Below are positions 1-7,919 of a DNA stretch of 13,341 nucleotides, piece after piece. The stretch comes from Rectinema sp003452735. GTDB taxonomy: Bacteria; Spirochaetota; Spirochaetia; Treponematales; Rectinemataceae. The notes under the pieces were generated by a model. That model did no database searches and was not told the origin of the DNA. It was given only the letters and a program-made list of their open reading frames with translations. Each line of letters opens with the position of its first letter. Position 1 is the stretch's first letter. The position numbers and the translations under genes are program-made. Location: the NCBI GenBank assembly GCA_035415815.1, contig DAOOGR010000044.1:1-13341 (forward strand). The letters run 5' to 3'.

Positions 1-2
1 AG

Positions 3-1223
3 CCAGATTCGGTGTCCTTTGTGCCGCTTCAGGAGACCAGATCGATGACCTTGAGCCAGATTCTCAAGGAGCATCCAAAAGGTATCGAGTATGCGTCGAT
101 TCTCGAGGGTAAACCCATACATCCTTTGCTTACAGATTCCAGGGGAAGGGTGCTCTCGTATCCGCCAATAATCAATAGTGCCGATATCGGCGCGGTCCAA
201 GTTGGCGATTCCGAAGTCTTCATAGAAGTCACCGGCACCGACTACCCTTCGGTAGCGCTTTCTGCATCCATCATGGCTTGCGATTTCTATGATATTGGCT
301 TCGAAATAGAAAATGTGCGTGTCGATTACGAATACGAAACGCCATTTGGATCCTCTGTTGTTTTCCCCTATTATTTTCAAAAGGGAGTAGAGCTTTCTCT
401 TATCGAGGCAAATCGCCTGCTTGGGAGCTCAATCGATGTAGAAGAAGCGCAAGATGCATTGGCTCGTATGGGGCTGTCTGCCTGTTGCGAAGATGGACTT
501 ACTTTGCATGTATCTCCACCCGAATACCGAAATGATTTTTTGCATCCTGTAGATGTTGCAGAAGATCTCATGATAGGTCTTGGTATGGAAAAATTCGATC
601 CAGAAAGGCCGACAGACTTCACAATAGGAAGACTCACTCCCATCGAGGTATTCTCGCGCAAGGCAAAAGATATAATGATAGGTCTCGGTTATCAGGAGAT
701 GATCTATAACTATCTTGGATCTGGCATGGACTATGCCGAAAAAATGCAAATACCTGCTAATCAGCTTGTAAAAATAGCCAATCCTATGACCGAAAACTAT
801 GAGTATGTCAGGAATTCGCCTATTCCAGGGCTCTTGCAGACTGAAAGCGTATCGGCCAAAGCGTCATATCCTCATCGGACATTCGAAGTAGGTAAAGTTG
901 CGCTCAAGGATGCTGAAGCAAATTATGGTATTGTCACACGACAATACATTGGCTTTTTAGTAAGCCATGCACAAGCAGATTACAATGAAATCGCTTCTCA
1001 TGTCGCGACACTTATGTATTTTTTGGGCAACAATTACACAGTACGCGAGTCCGATGATCCGCGATTTGTGACAGGCCGACAGGTCGAAATCCTTGTTGGC
1101 GAAAAAGATTCGAAAAGGATAGGGGTCTTCGGCGAAGTGCACCCTGCGGTTCTGGAAGCCTTCGATGTAATGATGCCCTGTGCCGCAGCTGAACTTGACC
1201 TGGATTTACTTCTGACTAGCTAA
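3..1223 (+). CDS. pheT: Phenylalanyl-tRNA synthetase beta subunit, archaeal type (5' end outside window)
   Basis: This is the C-terminal part, about 406 residues, of the beta subunit of the cytoplasmic PheRS heterotetramer, which charges tRNA-Phe together with PheS. The frame is open from the first bases, so the GTG at 12 is not taken as the start. A B5 domain lies roughly at residues 125-200 counted from position 12, with the element RNDFLHPVDVAEDL. The catalytic-like core follows, with NPMTENYEYVRNSPIPGLL and HRTFEVGKV. The protein ends right after this core, without the anticodon-binding FDX-ACB domain that closes ordinary bacterial PheT. That layout fits the short archaeal/eukaryotic form of about 550-590 residues, which is also known in spirochaetes. 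The TAA stop is 68 nt before the preferred yifB start, so the two genes are probably co-transcribed. Product identity is secure; the lineage inference is less so. Confidence 0.93.
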   Translation, partial: PDSVSFVPLQETRSMTLSQILKEHPKGIEYASILEGKPIHPLLTDSRGRVLSYPPIINSADIGAVQVGDSEVFIEVTGTDYPSVALSASIMACDFYDIGFEIENVRVDYEYETPFGSSVVFPYYFQKGVELSLIEANRLLGSSIDVEEAQDALARMGLSACCEDGLTLHVSPPEYRNDFLHPVDVAEDLMIGLGMEKFDPERPTDFTIGRLTPIEVFSRKAKDIMIGLGYQEMIYNYLGSGMDYAEKMQIPANQLVKIANPMTENYEYVRNSPIPGLLQTESVSAKASYPHRTFEVGKVALKDAEANYGIVTRQYIGFLVSHAQADYNEIASHVATLMYFLGNNYTVRESDDPRFVTGRQVEILVGEKDSKRIGVFGEVHPAVLEAFDVMMPCAAAELDLDLLLTS

Positions 1224-1238
1224 GAGAATTGAAGCGCA

Positions 1239-1293
1239 ATGCCGTTTTCTCTGCGTCTTTAAGAGAGAGACAAAGAGAGGCTAAAAACGGCAT
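1239..1293 (+). promoter_or_regulatory. Inverted repeat closing over the yifB start codon (possible translational hairpin)
   Basis: The arms ATGCCGTTTT (1239-1248) and AAAACGGCAT (1284-1293) are perfectly complementary over 10 bp. The right arm includes the first two bases of the ATG at 1292. After a bulge, CTCT (1249-1252) can also pair with AGAG (1276-1279), which is part of the purine-rich GAGAGG that would be the ribosome binding site. If folded in RNA, both the start codon and the Shine-Dalgarno region would be paired. A 10-bp pair with a loop under 50 nt is expected roughly once by chance in a window this size, so the position is the main argument. There is no U-run after the right arm, so it is not a classical terminator. 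Confidence 0.4.
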
Positions 1294-2932
1294 GGATCTC
1301 TATGCACATGAACCGCTTGGATTCGATGGAATCTTAGTTCATATTGAGGCAGACATCAGAAGCGGAATACCAGCAGTGGAAATAGTTGGTCTCGCATCGA
1401 CATCGGTGCGTGAAGCACGCGAGCGCGCCAGGATTGCAGTAAGGAATGCGGGCTTTGAATTTCCTCAGGATCGTATTCTCGTCAACCTTTCTCCTGCGGA
1501 TTTGCCTAAAGAGGGCTCAGCCTATGATTTGCCTATTGCAATAAAAATACTCGAAAAATCTGGGCAGGTTGGAGACTTGCCGATATGTGCGCTGGCCATG
1601 GGAGAATTAACGCTTGAAGGAGAAATACGGCCTGTTAGAGGGATCTTGCCAGCTGTTCGCTCTGCCGCTTCTCATGGTATTCGAATTTGTATCATCCCTT
1701 TTGAAAATGCCCAAGAGGCACGGATTGTAAAGTCTGTTCAGGTATGGCCTATCCGTCATCTTGCAGAATCAGCAAGAATTCTTATCGAAATTGGAAAAGG
1801 AAAAACCCCGCAAGGACAGACACTACAATGCCAGGAAGAAGATATTTTGCAGCAATCTTCCTCTTTTTGGTTCGATCTGAATGAAAGCAAGGAAACATAC
1901 AGCGATTTTCGAGGTGATGAGAGATTGATGCGTGCACTTGTCATTGCTGCGGCGGGAGGACATAACATGTTTCTCGCCGGACCACCAGGTGCCGGAAAGA
2001 CCATGGCTGCTCGTCGATTTCCTTCGATCCTTCCAGATCTTTCAGAGCATGAAGCTCTAGATACAGCTTCTATTTATTCTCTTTGGGGGAGCCTCCAGAC
2101 CTGCTTGGGAAAGAGGCCACCATTTAGATCACCACACCATTCTGCCAGTCTTGAAGGAATACTGGGAGGTGCAAGACCCCTGAGGCCAGGAGAAGTTAGT
2201 CTGGCTCATCATGGAGTGCTTTTTCTCGACGAGTGTCCTGAATTTAGGCGGGATGTTTTACAGGGGCTCCGCGAGCCCGTTGAACGTGGCTATGTTGATA
2301 TCGTGCGAGCAGGTCGAGTGCTTCGTTTTCCTTCGGATTTTCAGCTTATTATGGCAGCAAATCCTTGTCCCTGTGGCAATTTGGGCATGCCTGGAAAAAC
2401 CTGCATATGCTCTCCCGAAGAGATTAGGCGATATTGGAAAAAGCTCGGAGGACCTCTCTTAGATAGAATAGATATGCGAATCGCGATTTTGCCTCCGAAA
2501 GCTTCGCGCCTTATTGAGTCTCAAGCAGTCGATGTAGATTCGCTTCGCGATAAAGTTTTATTTGCACGCGATCTTCAAAGCATTCGGCTCAAAAGGATAA
2601 ACGATGATGGAACGAATAAGAAAGAAATGGATAGTATAGGATATTCAAGATGCATAACTTTTTCGGACACAAAACAAATTCTTGCCCGCAACAATGCCCA
2701 TATTCCTGCTGGGATCATAAATGAGATGTGTCATGTTGAAGGATCGGCCGAAAAAGCATTTCTATCGGGAATGGCCAATTATAACCTTTCTGCCCGTGCT
2801 GGTCACAGTATTCTTAGGCTTGCTCGTACCATAGCCGACATAGATGGAGAGGACGAAATCTCAGAGTCTGCAATACAAGAAGCGATCGAGTATCGACAGT
2901 TTGGTGATGGAGATGCTGTTTGGCCTTTTTAA
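1292..2932 (+). CDS. comM: YifB/ComM-family Mg-chelatase-like AAA+ ATPase
   Basis: This is a cytoplasmic AAA+ ATPase. The best-studied relative, ComM, is a hexameric helicase that promotes branch migration during natural transformation; in most bacteria the exact role is unknown. The N-terminal third is the ChlI/Lon-S16-like domain with IPAVEIVGLASTSVREARER and NLSPADLPKEGSAYDLPIAI. The ATPase core has Walker A GPPGAGKT (about residue 230), Walker B GVLFLDE, the NPCPCG element with CICSPEEIRRY, and PLLDRIDMRI. The C-terminal Mg-chelatase domain has NLSARAGHSILRLARTIAD. I chose the ATG at 1292 because family members begin with a sequence like MDLYAHEPLGFDG. A TTG at 1229, 5 nt after pheT, would add 21 residues unlike the family. 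Length, 546 residues, is slightly above the usual 500-510. It is probably co-transcribed with pheT. Confidence 0.93.
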   Translation: MDLYAHEPLGFDGILVHIEADIRSGIPAVEIVGLASTSVREARERARIAVRNAGFEFPQDRILVNLSPADLPKEGSAYDLPIAIKILEKSGQVGDLPICALAMGELTLEGEIRPVRGILPAVRSAASHGIRICIIPFENAQEARIVKSVQVWPIRHLAESARILIEIGKGKTPQGQTLQCQEEDILQQSSSFWFDLNESKETYSDFRGDERLMRALVIAAAGGHNMFLAGPPGAGKTMAARRFPSILPDLSEHEALDTASIYSLWGSLQTCLGKRPPFRSPHHSASLEGILGGARPLRPGEVSLAHHGVLFLDECPEFRRDVLQGLREPVERGYVDIVRAGRVLRFPSDFQLIMAANPCPCGNLGMPGKTCICSPEEIRRYWKKLGGPLLDRIDMRIAILPPKASRLIESQAVDVDSLRDKVLFARDLQSIRLKRINDDGTNKKEMDSIGYSRCITFSDTKQILARNNAHIPAGIINEMCHVEGSAEKAFLSGMANYNLSARAGHSILRLARTIADIDGEDEISESAIQEAIEYRQFGDGDAVWPF

Positions 2933-2935
2933 TCG

Positions 2936-2952
2936 ATGGATTCTTGATCCAT
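2936..2952. terminator. Weak hairpin between convergent genes
   Basis: ATGGAT (2936-2941) and ATCCAT (2947-2952) can form a 6-bp stem with a 5-nt loop, only 3 nt after the yifB stop codon. The 93-bp gap separates yifB from the convergently transcribed oxidoreductase gene, where a bidirectional terminator would be expected. The stem is AT-rich and only ATTTAAAT follows, not a real T-run. No better terminator was found in 2933-3025. Confidence 0.2.
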
Positions 2953-3025
2953 TTAAATCCTATCGATATAAATTTCGAGCTCAAAACATAAATAAAGTCT
3001 GGATAAAATCTTTGAAAGGAAGTGT

Positions 3026-4102
3026 TCAGTACCGAATTGGTATGCCTTCTCTGTTAGATCTATAAATTCCTTCGATGATGCGCGCGACCTGGAGGCCATC
3101 TGAGCCAGTCACCGAGGGAGCTTGCCCCTCCAAAATCGCGCGAGCAAAATTTTCTTCCTGCTGTGCAAAAAAATACCATGTGGCATCGATGCTAGAAAAA
3201 AATTCTTCATCCTCTTTTTGCCACTCCGTCCTAAGAGCTTCTTGTCCAGGAATGGTCCAAATATCGTTATATGGCGCTTCTAGCACGGCGCTGCGTCCAG
3301 CAATGAACATTGCTCCACCATCGGTTTGAACCCCAGCAGAAGCCCCTGAACTTCCATGAATATGGACTTTCGCATAGATTCCTGGCTTTTGTGAGTTAGA
3401 TATAAAAATCGATGCAAGACCCCCAGACTTAAAGAGAACCGTCGCTACTGCCGAATCATCGACCTCTATGTAAGGATGATTGATATTCGACCATCTACCG
3501 TAGACTTCTGCTACTTCTCCCATATACCAGCACAGGAGATCGAATTGATGAGGAGCCTGATTAACGATCACACCTCCGCCTTCATGTTCCCAGGATCCTC
3601 GCCATGGATCGGATCGATAATAGGCTTCGTCTCGCCAGCCGAGAATAGTGAGCTGACCTAAGGCTGGTATCCCGAGATTTCCTTCGTCTATTGCATGGCG
3701 AATTCGCTGACAAGATGGATACCAGCGCCGCTGTGCAATAACACTGAGAAGCAGATTTCGCTTATTTGCTTCGCTGATCAGTGTCTCGGCTTCGGCTACT
3801 GATAGAGTAAGAGGTTTTTCGACAAGCACATGGCATCCTGCTTTAAGCGCTAATAACGCGTCCGAATAATGCTGGGGGTGGGGTGTTGTAATCAAGACAG
3901 CTTGAATGGCATCTTCTTTGACCATCTCTTTCACGCTATTTCGGGAATTCAACCCCCATCGATAGGCAAAAGAATCTCGCTTTTCTTGTCTATGACCACA
4001 AACAGATACAAGTTCTCCATGCTGTATGGTTGCGAGTGCCTTTGCATGGAGTGCAGCGACTTTTCCATATCCAATCATTCCAAATCGAACTTTATTCTGC
4101 AT
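3026..4102 (-). CDS. Gfo/Idh/MocA-family NAD(P)-dependent oxidoreductase
   Basis: A 358-residue cytoplasmic dehydrogenase of the family that includes glucose-fructose oxidoreductase and inositol 2-dehydrogenase. These enzymes oxidise or reduce a hydroxyl group on sugars, sugar acids or cyclitols. The Rossmann fold opens with FGMIGYGKVAALHA (residues 8-20). The family EKP motif is VEKPLT at 94-99, with Lys96 as the expected catalytic/cofactor lysine. The catalytic-domain signature GGGVIVNQAPHQFDLL (175-190) supplies His185. The ATG is preceded on the coding strand by AGGAGA at a 5-nt spacing, which fixes the start. It is the last gene of the minus-strand group, 114 nt after the zinc dehydrogenase gene, so it could be partly uncoupled from it. 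The substrate cannot be deduced. With gnd and a sugar kinase nearby, a sugar acid or keto-acid is a reasonable guess. Confidence 0.92.
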   Translation of the reverse strand: MQNKVRFGMIGYGKVAALHAKALATIQHGELVSVCGHRQEKRDSFAYRWGLNSRNSVKEMVKEDAIQAVLITTPHPQHYSDALLALKAGCHVLVEKPLTLSVAEAETLISEANKRNLLLSVIAQRRWYPSCQRIRHAIDEGNLGIPALGQLTILGWRDEAYYRSDPWRGSWEHEGGGVIVNQAPHQFDLLCWYMGEVAEVYGRWSNINHPYIEVDDSAVATVLFKSGGLASIFISNSQKPGIYAKVHIHGSSGASAGVQTDGGAMFIAGRSAVLEAPYNDIWTIPGQEALRTEWQKEDEEFFSSIDATWYFFAQQEENFARAILEGQAPSVTGSDGLQVARIIEGIYRSNREGIPIRY

Positions 4103-4185
4103 GCTTATCTCCTATCTATGAGGAAACCTTATATCTGAGAATACTTTATGAGATTTGCCAAAAACAAACAAAAGAAATGGCGCAG

Positions 4186-4203
4186 CAATCGATAGATCGA
4201 TTG
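4186..4203. repeat. 18-bp palindrome between zinc dehydrogenase and Gfo/Idh genes
   Basis: CAATCGAT-AG-ATCGATTG is a perfect inverted repeat with 8-bp arms in the 114-bp gap (4103-4216). As minus-strand RNA it could fold as a 6-bp stem with a 6-nt loop. About 8 nt later there is a T-rich stretch with TTTGTTTGTTTTT. It lies 13 nt after the dehydrogenase stop. It could be a weak terminator or attenuator lowering expression of the last gene, or an operator. No convincing promoter for the last gene is visible in the rest of the gap. Confidence 0.4.
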
Positions 4204-4216
4204 ACACATTCATCCA

Positions 4217-5251
4217 TCAAGGAGTCAACACGACCTTGAGAAGCCCCGGCTCCCGCTTATATAGCCGCTCAAACCACAACGGGCCTTCTTCGAGAGGAGC
4301 AATCGCGCTTATTACTTGTCTCACATCGATAGTTCGATTCGCCATCAATGCAAGCGAAACTGGATACTCACCCGAAATCGCGCAAGAACCAAGCAATGCA
4401 ATTTGCCGTGTGACAACCGACTGCAAGGGAATTTCCGCCTTGTTGCTGATATTGCCTATTAGCGTCACCGAACCTCCCTTTCTCACGCTTTCTATGGCGG
4501 TACCAATGGCAGCGCTTGCTCCCACTGCCTCAAACGCTCTATCGACACCTCTATTATTTGTCATTGAAAGCACCGTTTTATGAGATTCTGGATCTTGGGG
4601 GTCGAGCGCTATGTCAGCGCCTGCTTCTATGGCTGCTTTCCTTCGCTTTTCATCCGTATCGAAGGCTATTATCAGGTGTGGCGAATATGCGCGGATTATC
4701 TGAATGAGCAGTAGCCCGATAAGCCCAGAGCCAATAACTGCTGCGTTTTCTCCTGGTTTCATGCCTGTGATATCGAATGCGTGCATGGCAACGCTGACGG
4801 GCTCGGTGAGTGCGGCTTCCTCAAATGCTACATTGTCTGGCAATTTATACACAATTCTTTCCGGAACAATAACATATTCTGCAAAAGTTCCATCTTTTCG
4901 GTATTCATCACAAGATACTCCGAGTACACGCCTTTTGTCGCACAAATTTACCTGTCCTTGTCTGCAAAAGTAGCATTCGCCACACCACACCGTCGAATCA
5001 AAGGTTACTCTATCACCTATTTTAAGCGACTTGACTTCAGATCCCACTGATTCAACTACGCCGGAAGCTTCATGTCCCATCACTAACGGAGGCTTTCGCC
5101 TTCCTGTTGAACCATCGAAACCATGAATATCGGAACCACAGATTGCCGTAGCCTTTACTCGAACGAGCAGTTCATCGGCGGCTTCGATATGTGGAATTGG
5201 AATATCTTCTATTTCCAAGTATTTGTATTCTTTCAATACCATTGCCTTCAT
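4217..5251 (-). CDS. Zinc-dependent medium-chain alcohol/polyol dehydrogenase
   Basis: A 344-residue cytoplasmic dehydrogenase of the MDR superfamily, in the branch containing sorbitol/L-iditol dehydrogenase, galactitol-1-phosphate 5-dehydrogenase and L-idonate 5-dehydrogenase. Catalytic-zinc ligands are visible: Cys38 in CGSDIHGF, His60-Glu61 in MGHEASGVV, and Glu150 in LTEPVSVAMH. The structural-zinc set is complete: Cys90, 93, 96 and 104 in WCGECYFCRQGQVNLC. The Rossmann glycines are GSGLIG (174-179), and an acidic residue after strand two (Asp198 in AFDTD) predicts NAD over NADP. It starts 29 nt after the sugar kinase gene, so co-transcription is likely. The exact polyol or sugar acid cannot be read from sequence. 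The context with gnd is compatible with IdnD-like oxidation of an aldonate to a keto-aldonate. Confidence 0.92.
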   Translation of the reverse strand: MKAMVLKEYKYLEIEDIPIPHIEAADELLVRVKATAICGSDIHGFDGSTGRRKPPLVMGHEASGVVESVGSEVKSLKIGDRVTFDSTVWCGECYFCRQGQVNLCDKRRVLGVSCDEYRKDGTFAEYVIVPERIVYKLPDNVAFEEAALTEPVSVAMHAFDITGMKPGENAAVIGSGLIGLLLIQIIRAYSPHLIIAFDTDEKRRKAAIEAGADIALDPQDPESHKTVLSMTNNRGVDRAFEAVGASAAIGTAIESVRKGGSVTLIGNISNKAEIPLQSVVTRQIALLGSCAISGEYPVSLALMANRTIDVRQVISAIAPLEEGPLWFERLYKREPGLLKVVLTP

Positions 5252-5280
5252 AGTTGCTATTAATTCCTATTGTATTTCTT

Positions 5281-6366
5281 TTATCTCTGAATGCGTGCTG
5301 AACCGCCTTGTGCGAGCGCTTTCACTTGCTCAAGACTTGCCATCGTGGTATCGCCAGGATAAGTAGTCAAAAGCGCACCATGCGCCCATCCTAGTCGAAG
5401 AGCCTCTTCTGGATCAGCCCCGTCGAGCAGTCCATAGATAAGGCCAGAAGCAAATCCATCTCCTCCACCAACTCGATCATAGATATCGAGCTCCATCGTA
5501 GGAGCAACCCAATGAGCCCCTTCTATCCAGAGCACTGCGCTCCAAAGATGTCTATTAGTCGATTTGACATCACGCAATGTTGTTGCAACGGCCTTGATAT
5601 TGGGCCATCTTTGGTGAACCTGCTCGATGGTTTTGAGGAAGGAAGAAGGATCGAGTTTCGACGCAGAATGGATGTCTGGGCCTGGCAAGCCAAGTCCCAT
5701 CTGTAGATCTTCCTCATTACCTAAAAGGACATCGACATGTTCGACAATTCTGCCGAACACATCCGAAGGCTTTTCGCCAGTATTCGCTGCAGCCCAAAGC
5801 TTTGCCCGATAATTGAGGTCGAAAGATACTATTGCTCCGTGATCATGGGCTATTTTCATGGCTTCGATAATTAGCTTAGGTGTTGAATCGGACAAAGCTG
5901 CGAAGATGCCTCCAGAATGGAACCATCTGACGCCTTCGTCAAAGATTGCTGCAAAATCGAAATCGCCTGGTTTTAGTAATGCTGCCGCTTCATTGGCGCG
6001 GTTGTAGAATACTAGGGGTGGACGGACTCCCTGTCCCCGATCTGACCATACGAGAGCCATGTTTGGGCCTCGCACTCCATCGGATTTGAAATGCTTATAC
6101 TTGCCTAGGACATTCATTTTCCGAACTTCTGCAGCAACCTTTTCGCCCAAGGGGTTATCGACTATAGCACTTACGATTGCGGTTCTCTTTCCAAAGCATC
6201 GCGCTAGATTAGCGGCTACATTATATTCTCCTCCCGAAACATGGACATCGTAATGCTCAGCAAAGGCAAAAGGCACAATGCCAGGATCCATTCTCATGAC
6301 AAGACCTCCCAAGGATAGAAGGTCTAGTTTCGCTTTCTCTTCTGGAAGCAATCTGATTGGATTCAT
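5281..6366 (-). CDS. PfkB-family sugar kinase, similar to 2-keto-3-deoxygluconate kinase
   Basis: A 361-residue ATP-dependent ribokinase/PfkB-family kinase, cytoplasmic. The substrate-binding signature GGEYNVAANLAR is at 45-56. FDLNYRAKLW at 182-191 resembles the D-x-N-x-R-x-x-LW block common in 2-keto-3-deoxygluconate kinases. GNEED follows at 216-220. The second PfkB signature is DRVGGGDGFASGLIYGLL, where Asp303 is the catalytic base; DRVGGGD replaces the more common DTxGAGD. Length is 40-50 residues above typical KdgK, partly from a longer loop around 225-245. The ATG is preceded by GAGGAG at a good distance. It lies 49 nt after gnd. No KDPG aldolase or sugar-acid dehydratase lies in the window, so a KDG-KDPG route is not complete here. 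Phosphorylation of a gluconate-type acid feeding Gnd is an alternative. Confidence 0.88.
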   Translation of the reverse strand: MNPIRLLPEEKAKLDLLSLGGLVMRMDPGIVPFAFAEHYDVHVSGGEYNVAANLARCFGKRTAIVSAIVDNPLGEKVAAEVRKMNVLGKYKHFKSDGVRGPNMALVWSDRGQGVRPPLVFYNRANEAAALLKPGDFDFAAIFDEGVRWFHSGGIFAALSDSTPKLIIEAMKIAHDHGAIVSFDLNYRAKLWAAANTGEKPSDVFGRIVEHVDVLLGNEEDLQMGLGLPGPDIHSASKLDPSSFLKTIEQVHQRWPNIKAVATTLRDVKSTNRHLWSAVLWIEGAHWVAPTMELDIYDRVGGGDGFASGLIYGLLDGADPEEALRLGWAHGALLTTYPGDTTMASLEQVKALAQGGSARIQR

Positions 6367-6415
6367 GCTTTCAATCTCCTCATATCATGGTAATTATGTC
6401 AGATATCTATGAATA

Positions 6416-7867
6416 TCAAACTATATATGTGCTCGCAGAGGTAGAGCCTCCATGACCTGTCCAATTTGTATGAAAGAACTGGCCACGAGGTTTATCTATT
6501 CGTTCATAAGTGTGTGCACCAAAATAATCTCGCTGTGCTTGGATGAGGTTTGCAGGCAGTCTCTCGGTTCTTAGAGCATCGAACCATGCAAGGGCAGAAG
6601 ATAGAGCTGGCACGGGTATTCCTCCAACTACAGCTTCTGCTACCACATTTCTCATTGCTTTTTCATTCTTGAGAAGCTGCTCAGCAAAGAAGGGAGCAAA
6701 AGCCAGGTTGCTCAGCTCGGGATCGGCATCGAAAGCTTCTTTGATTCTGCCAAGGAATCGCGAACGGATTATGCAACCACCTCTCCACATTAGAGCAATA
6801 GAGCCATAGTTTAGCTTCCAATTATAGGCCGCCGAAGCCTCGCGCATCAGCATAAAGCCTTGAGCATATGAGATTATTTTCGCTGCATAGAGTGCGGCGC
6901 CCAAGTCTTCAATGGTTTTTTCTTGCGAGCCAGAGAATTCTGTGCCAATTGGTTTTCCTAGCACTTTGACCGCCCTAAGCCGCTCATCCTTCATAGCAGA
7001 GATACAACGAGCAAATACGGCTTCGACAATCAATGTAAGCGGTACACTAAAATTGAGAGCGTTGATTCCCGCCCACTTTCCCGTTCCCTTTTGTCCAGCT
7101 GCATCGAGGATTTTTTCTATTAGAGGACTCCCGTCTTCATCCTTAAATCGAAGAATATCGCTTGTAATGGAAGTTAGATAACTATCGAGCTCTCCTTCGT
7201 TCCATCTGTCGAAGACCATCGCCATTTCGTCTGGGGTCATTCTTAGTCTATCTCGCATTATTTGGTAGACTTCTGAGATGAGCTGCATGTCTCCATATTC
7301 GATACCATTATGGACCATTTTGACGAAGTGTCCGGCTCCGCTCGGTCCAACCCATTCGCAGCAAGGGCTTCCATCATCTACCTTTGCAGCAATGGCTTGA
7401 AAAATTGGCTTAATATGAGGCCAAGCTGCTTCGGAGCCTCCTGGCATGATCGAAGGACCACTAAGAGCTCCCTCTTCACCTCCTGAAACTCCAGTACCCA
7501 CAAATAAGAAGCCTTTTGATTCTAAATCGGAAACGCGCCTCATCGTATCCTCATAATTTGAGTTTCCTCCATCGACGATGATGTCTCCAGGCTCCAAGAA
7601 GGGCACCAGCTGTGCGATCATTTCATCTACAGCAGTCCCTGCTCGTACCATTAGCATTACAATTCTGGGTTTCTTGAGCATTTCTACAAACTCTTTTGGA
7701 GAATGAGCACCAAGGATTCGCTTTGCTGCTCCTCTGCCATGGAGGAAAGAATCTACTTTTTCAATTGTTCGGTTGTAGACTGCTACTGTAAATCCGCGGC
7801 TTTCCATGTTGAGCACGAGATTTTCGCCCATCACCGCGAGTCCAACTAGGCCTATGTCGGCTTTCAT
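6416..7867 (-). CDS. gnd: 6-phosphogluconate dehydrogenase, decarboxylating
   Basis: A complete 483-residue enzyme, the usual long-form length. It oxidises and decarboxylates 6-phosphogluconate to ribulose 5-phosphate and CO2 in the cytoplasm, the third step of the oxidative pentose phosphate pathway. The N-terminal Rossmann motif is GLAVMGENL (8-16), with NRT at 32-34 as in NADP-dependent members. The substrate region has VSGGEEGA (127-134) and GPSGAGHFVKMVHNGIEYGD. Lys183 and Glu190 fall at exactly the catalytic positions known from the sheep enzyme. The C-terminal tail contains FHTNWTGHGGSTSAS, normal for the long form. The coding strand has GGGGAGGATGT before the ATG. It follows the rpiR-type gene by 43 nt. 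Its position behind a dedicated regulator and beside a sugar-acid gene set suggests a catabolic, inducible role rather than only housekeeping NADPH supply. Confidence 0.97.
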   Translation of the reverse strand: MKADIGLVGLAVMGENLVLNMESRGFTVAVYNRTIEKVDSFLHGRGAAKRILGAHSPKEFVEMLKKPRIVMLMVRAGTAVDEMIAQLVPFLEPGDIIVDGGNSNYEDTMRRVSDLESKGFLFVGTGVSGGEEGALSGPSIMPGGSEAAWPHIKPIFQAIAAKVDDGSPCCEWVGPSGAGHFVKMVHNGIEYGDMQLISEVYQIMRDRLRMTPDEMAMVFDRWNEGELDSYLTSITSDILRFKDEDGSPLIEKILDAAGQKGTGKWAGINALNFSVPLTLIVEAVFARCISAMKDERLRAVKVLGKPIGTEFSGSQEKTIEDLGAALYAAKIISYAQGFMLMREASAAYNWKLNYGSIALMWRGGCIIRSRFLGRIKEAFDADPELSNLAFAPFFAEQLLKNEKAMRNVVAEAVVGGIPVPALSSALAWFDALRTERLPANLIQAQRDYFGAHTYERIDKPRGQFFHTNWTGHGGSTSASTYIV

Positions 7868-7883
7868 ACATCCTCCCCTATCT

Positions 7884-7919
7884 CCCCTATGATTAGATGC
7901 GCCCCTATGGTCAGATACG
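7884..7919. repeat. Imperfect 18-bp tandem duplication across the rpiR stop codon
   Basis: Bases 7884-7901 and 7902-7919 are adjacent copies matching at 15 of 18 positions, both beginning CCCCTATG. A further CCCCTAT sits at 7875-7881. The duplication covers the last codons and TGA stop of the regulator gene. Its second copy, read on the coding strand, also carries an ATC-TAA end. It looks like a small replication-slippage duplication of the gene end placed in the gnd leader. A role in gnd translation is only possible, not shown. Confidence 0.6.

Noticed and set aside
1229..1291. TTG at 1229 as the yifB start, 5 nt after the pheT stop
   Set aside because: The extra 21 residues are unlike the family N-terminus, and this stretch forms the inverted repeat. 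The ATG at 1292 matches where relatives begin.
4155..4583. Plus-strand open frame of 142 codons and other long antisense frames across the operon
   Set aside because: They are shadows of strongly supported minus-strand genes and show no family motifs.
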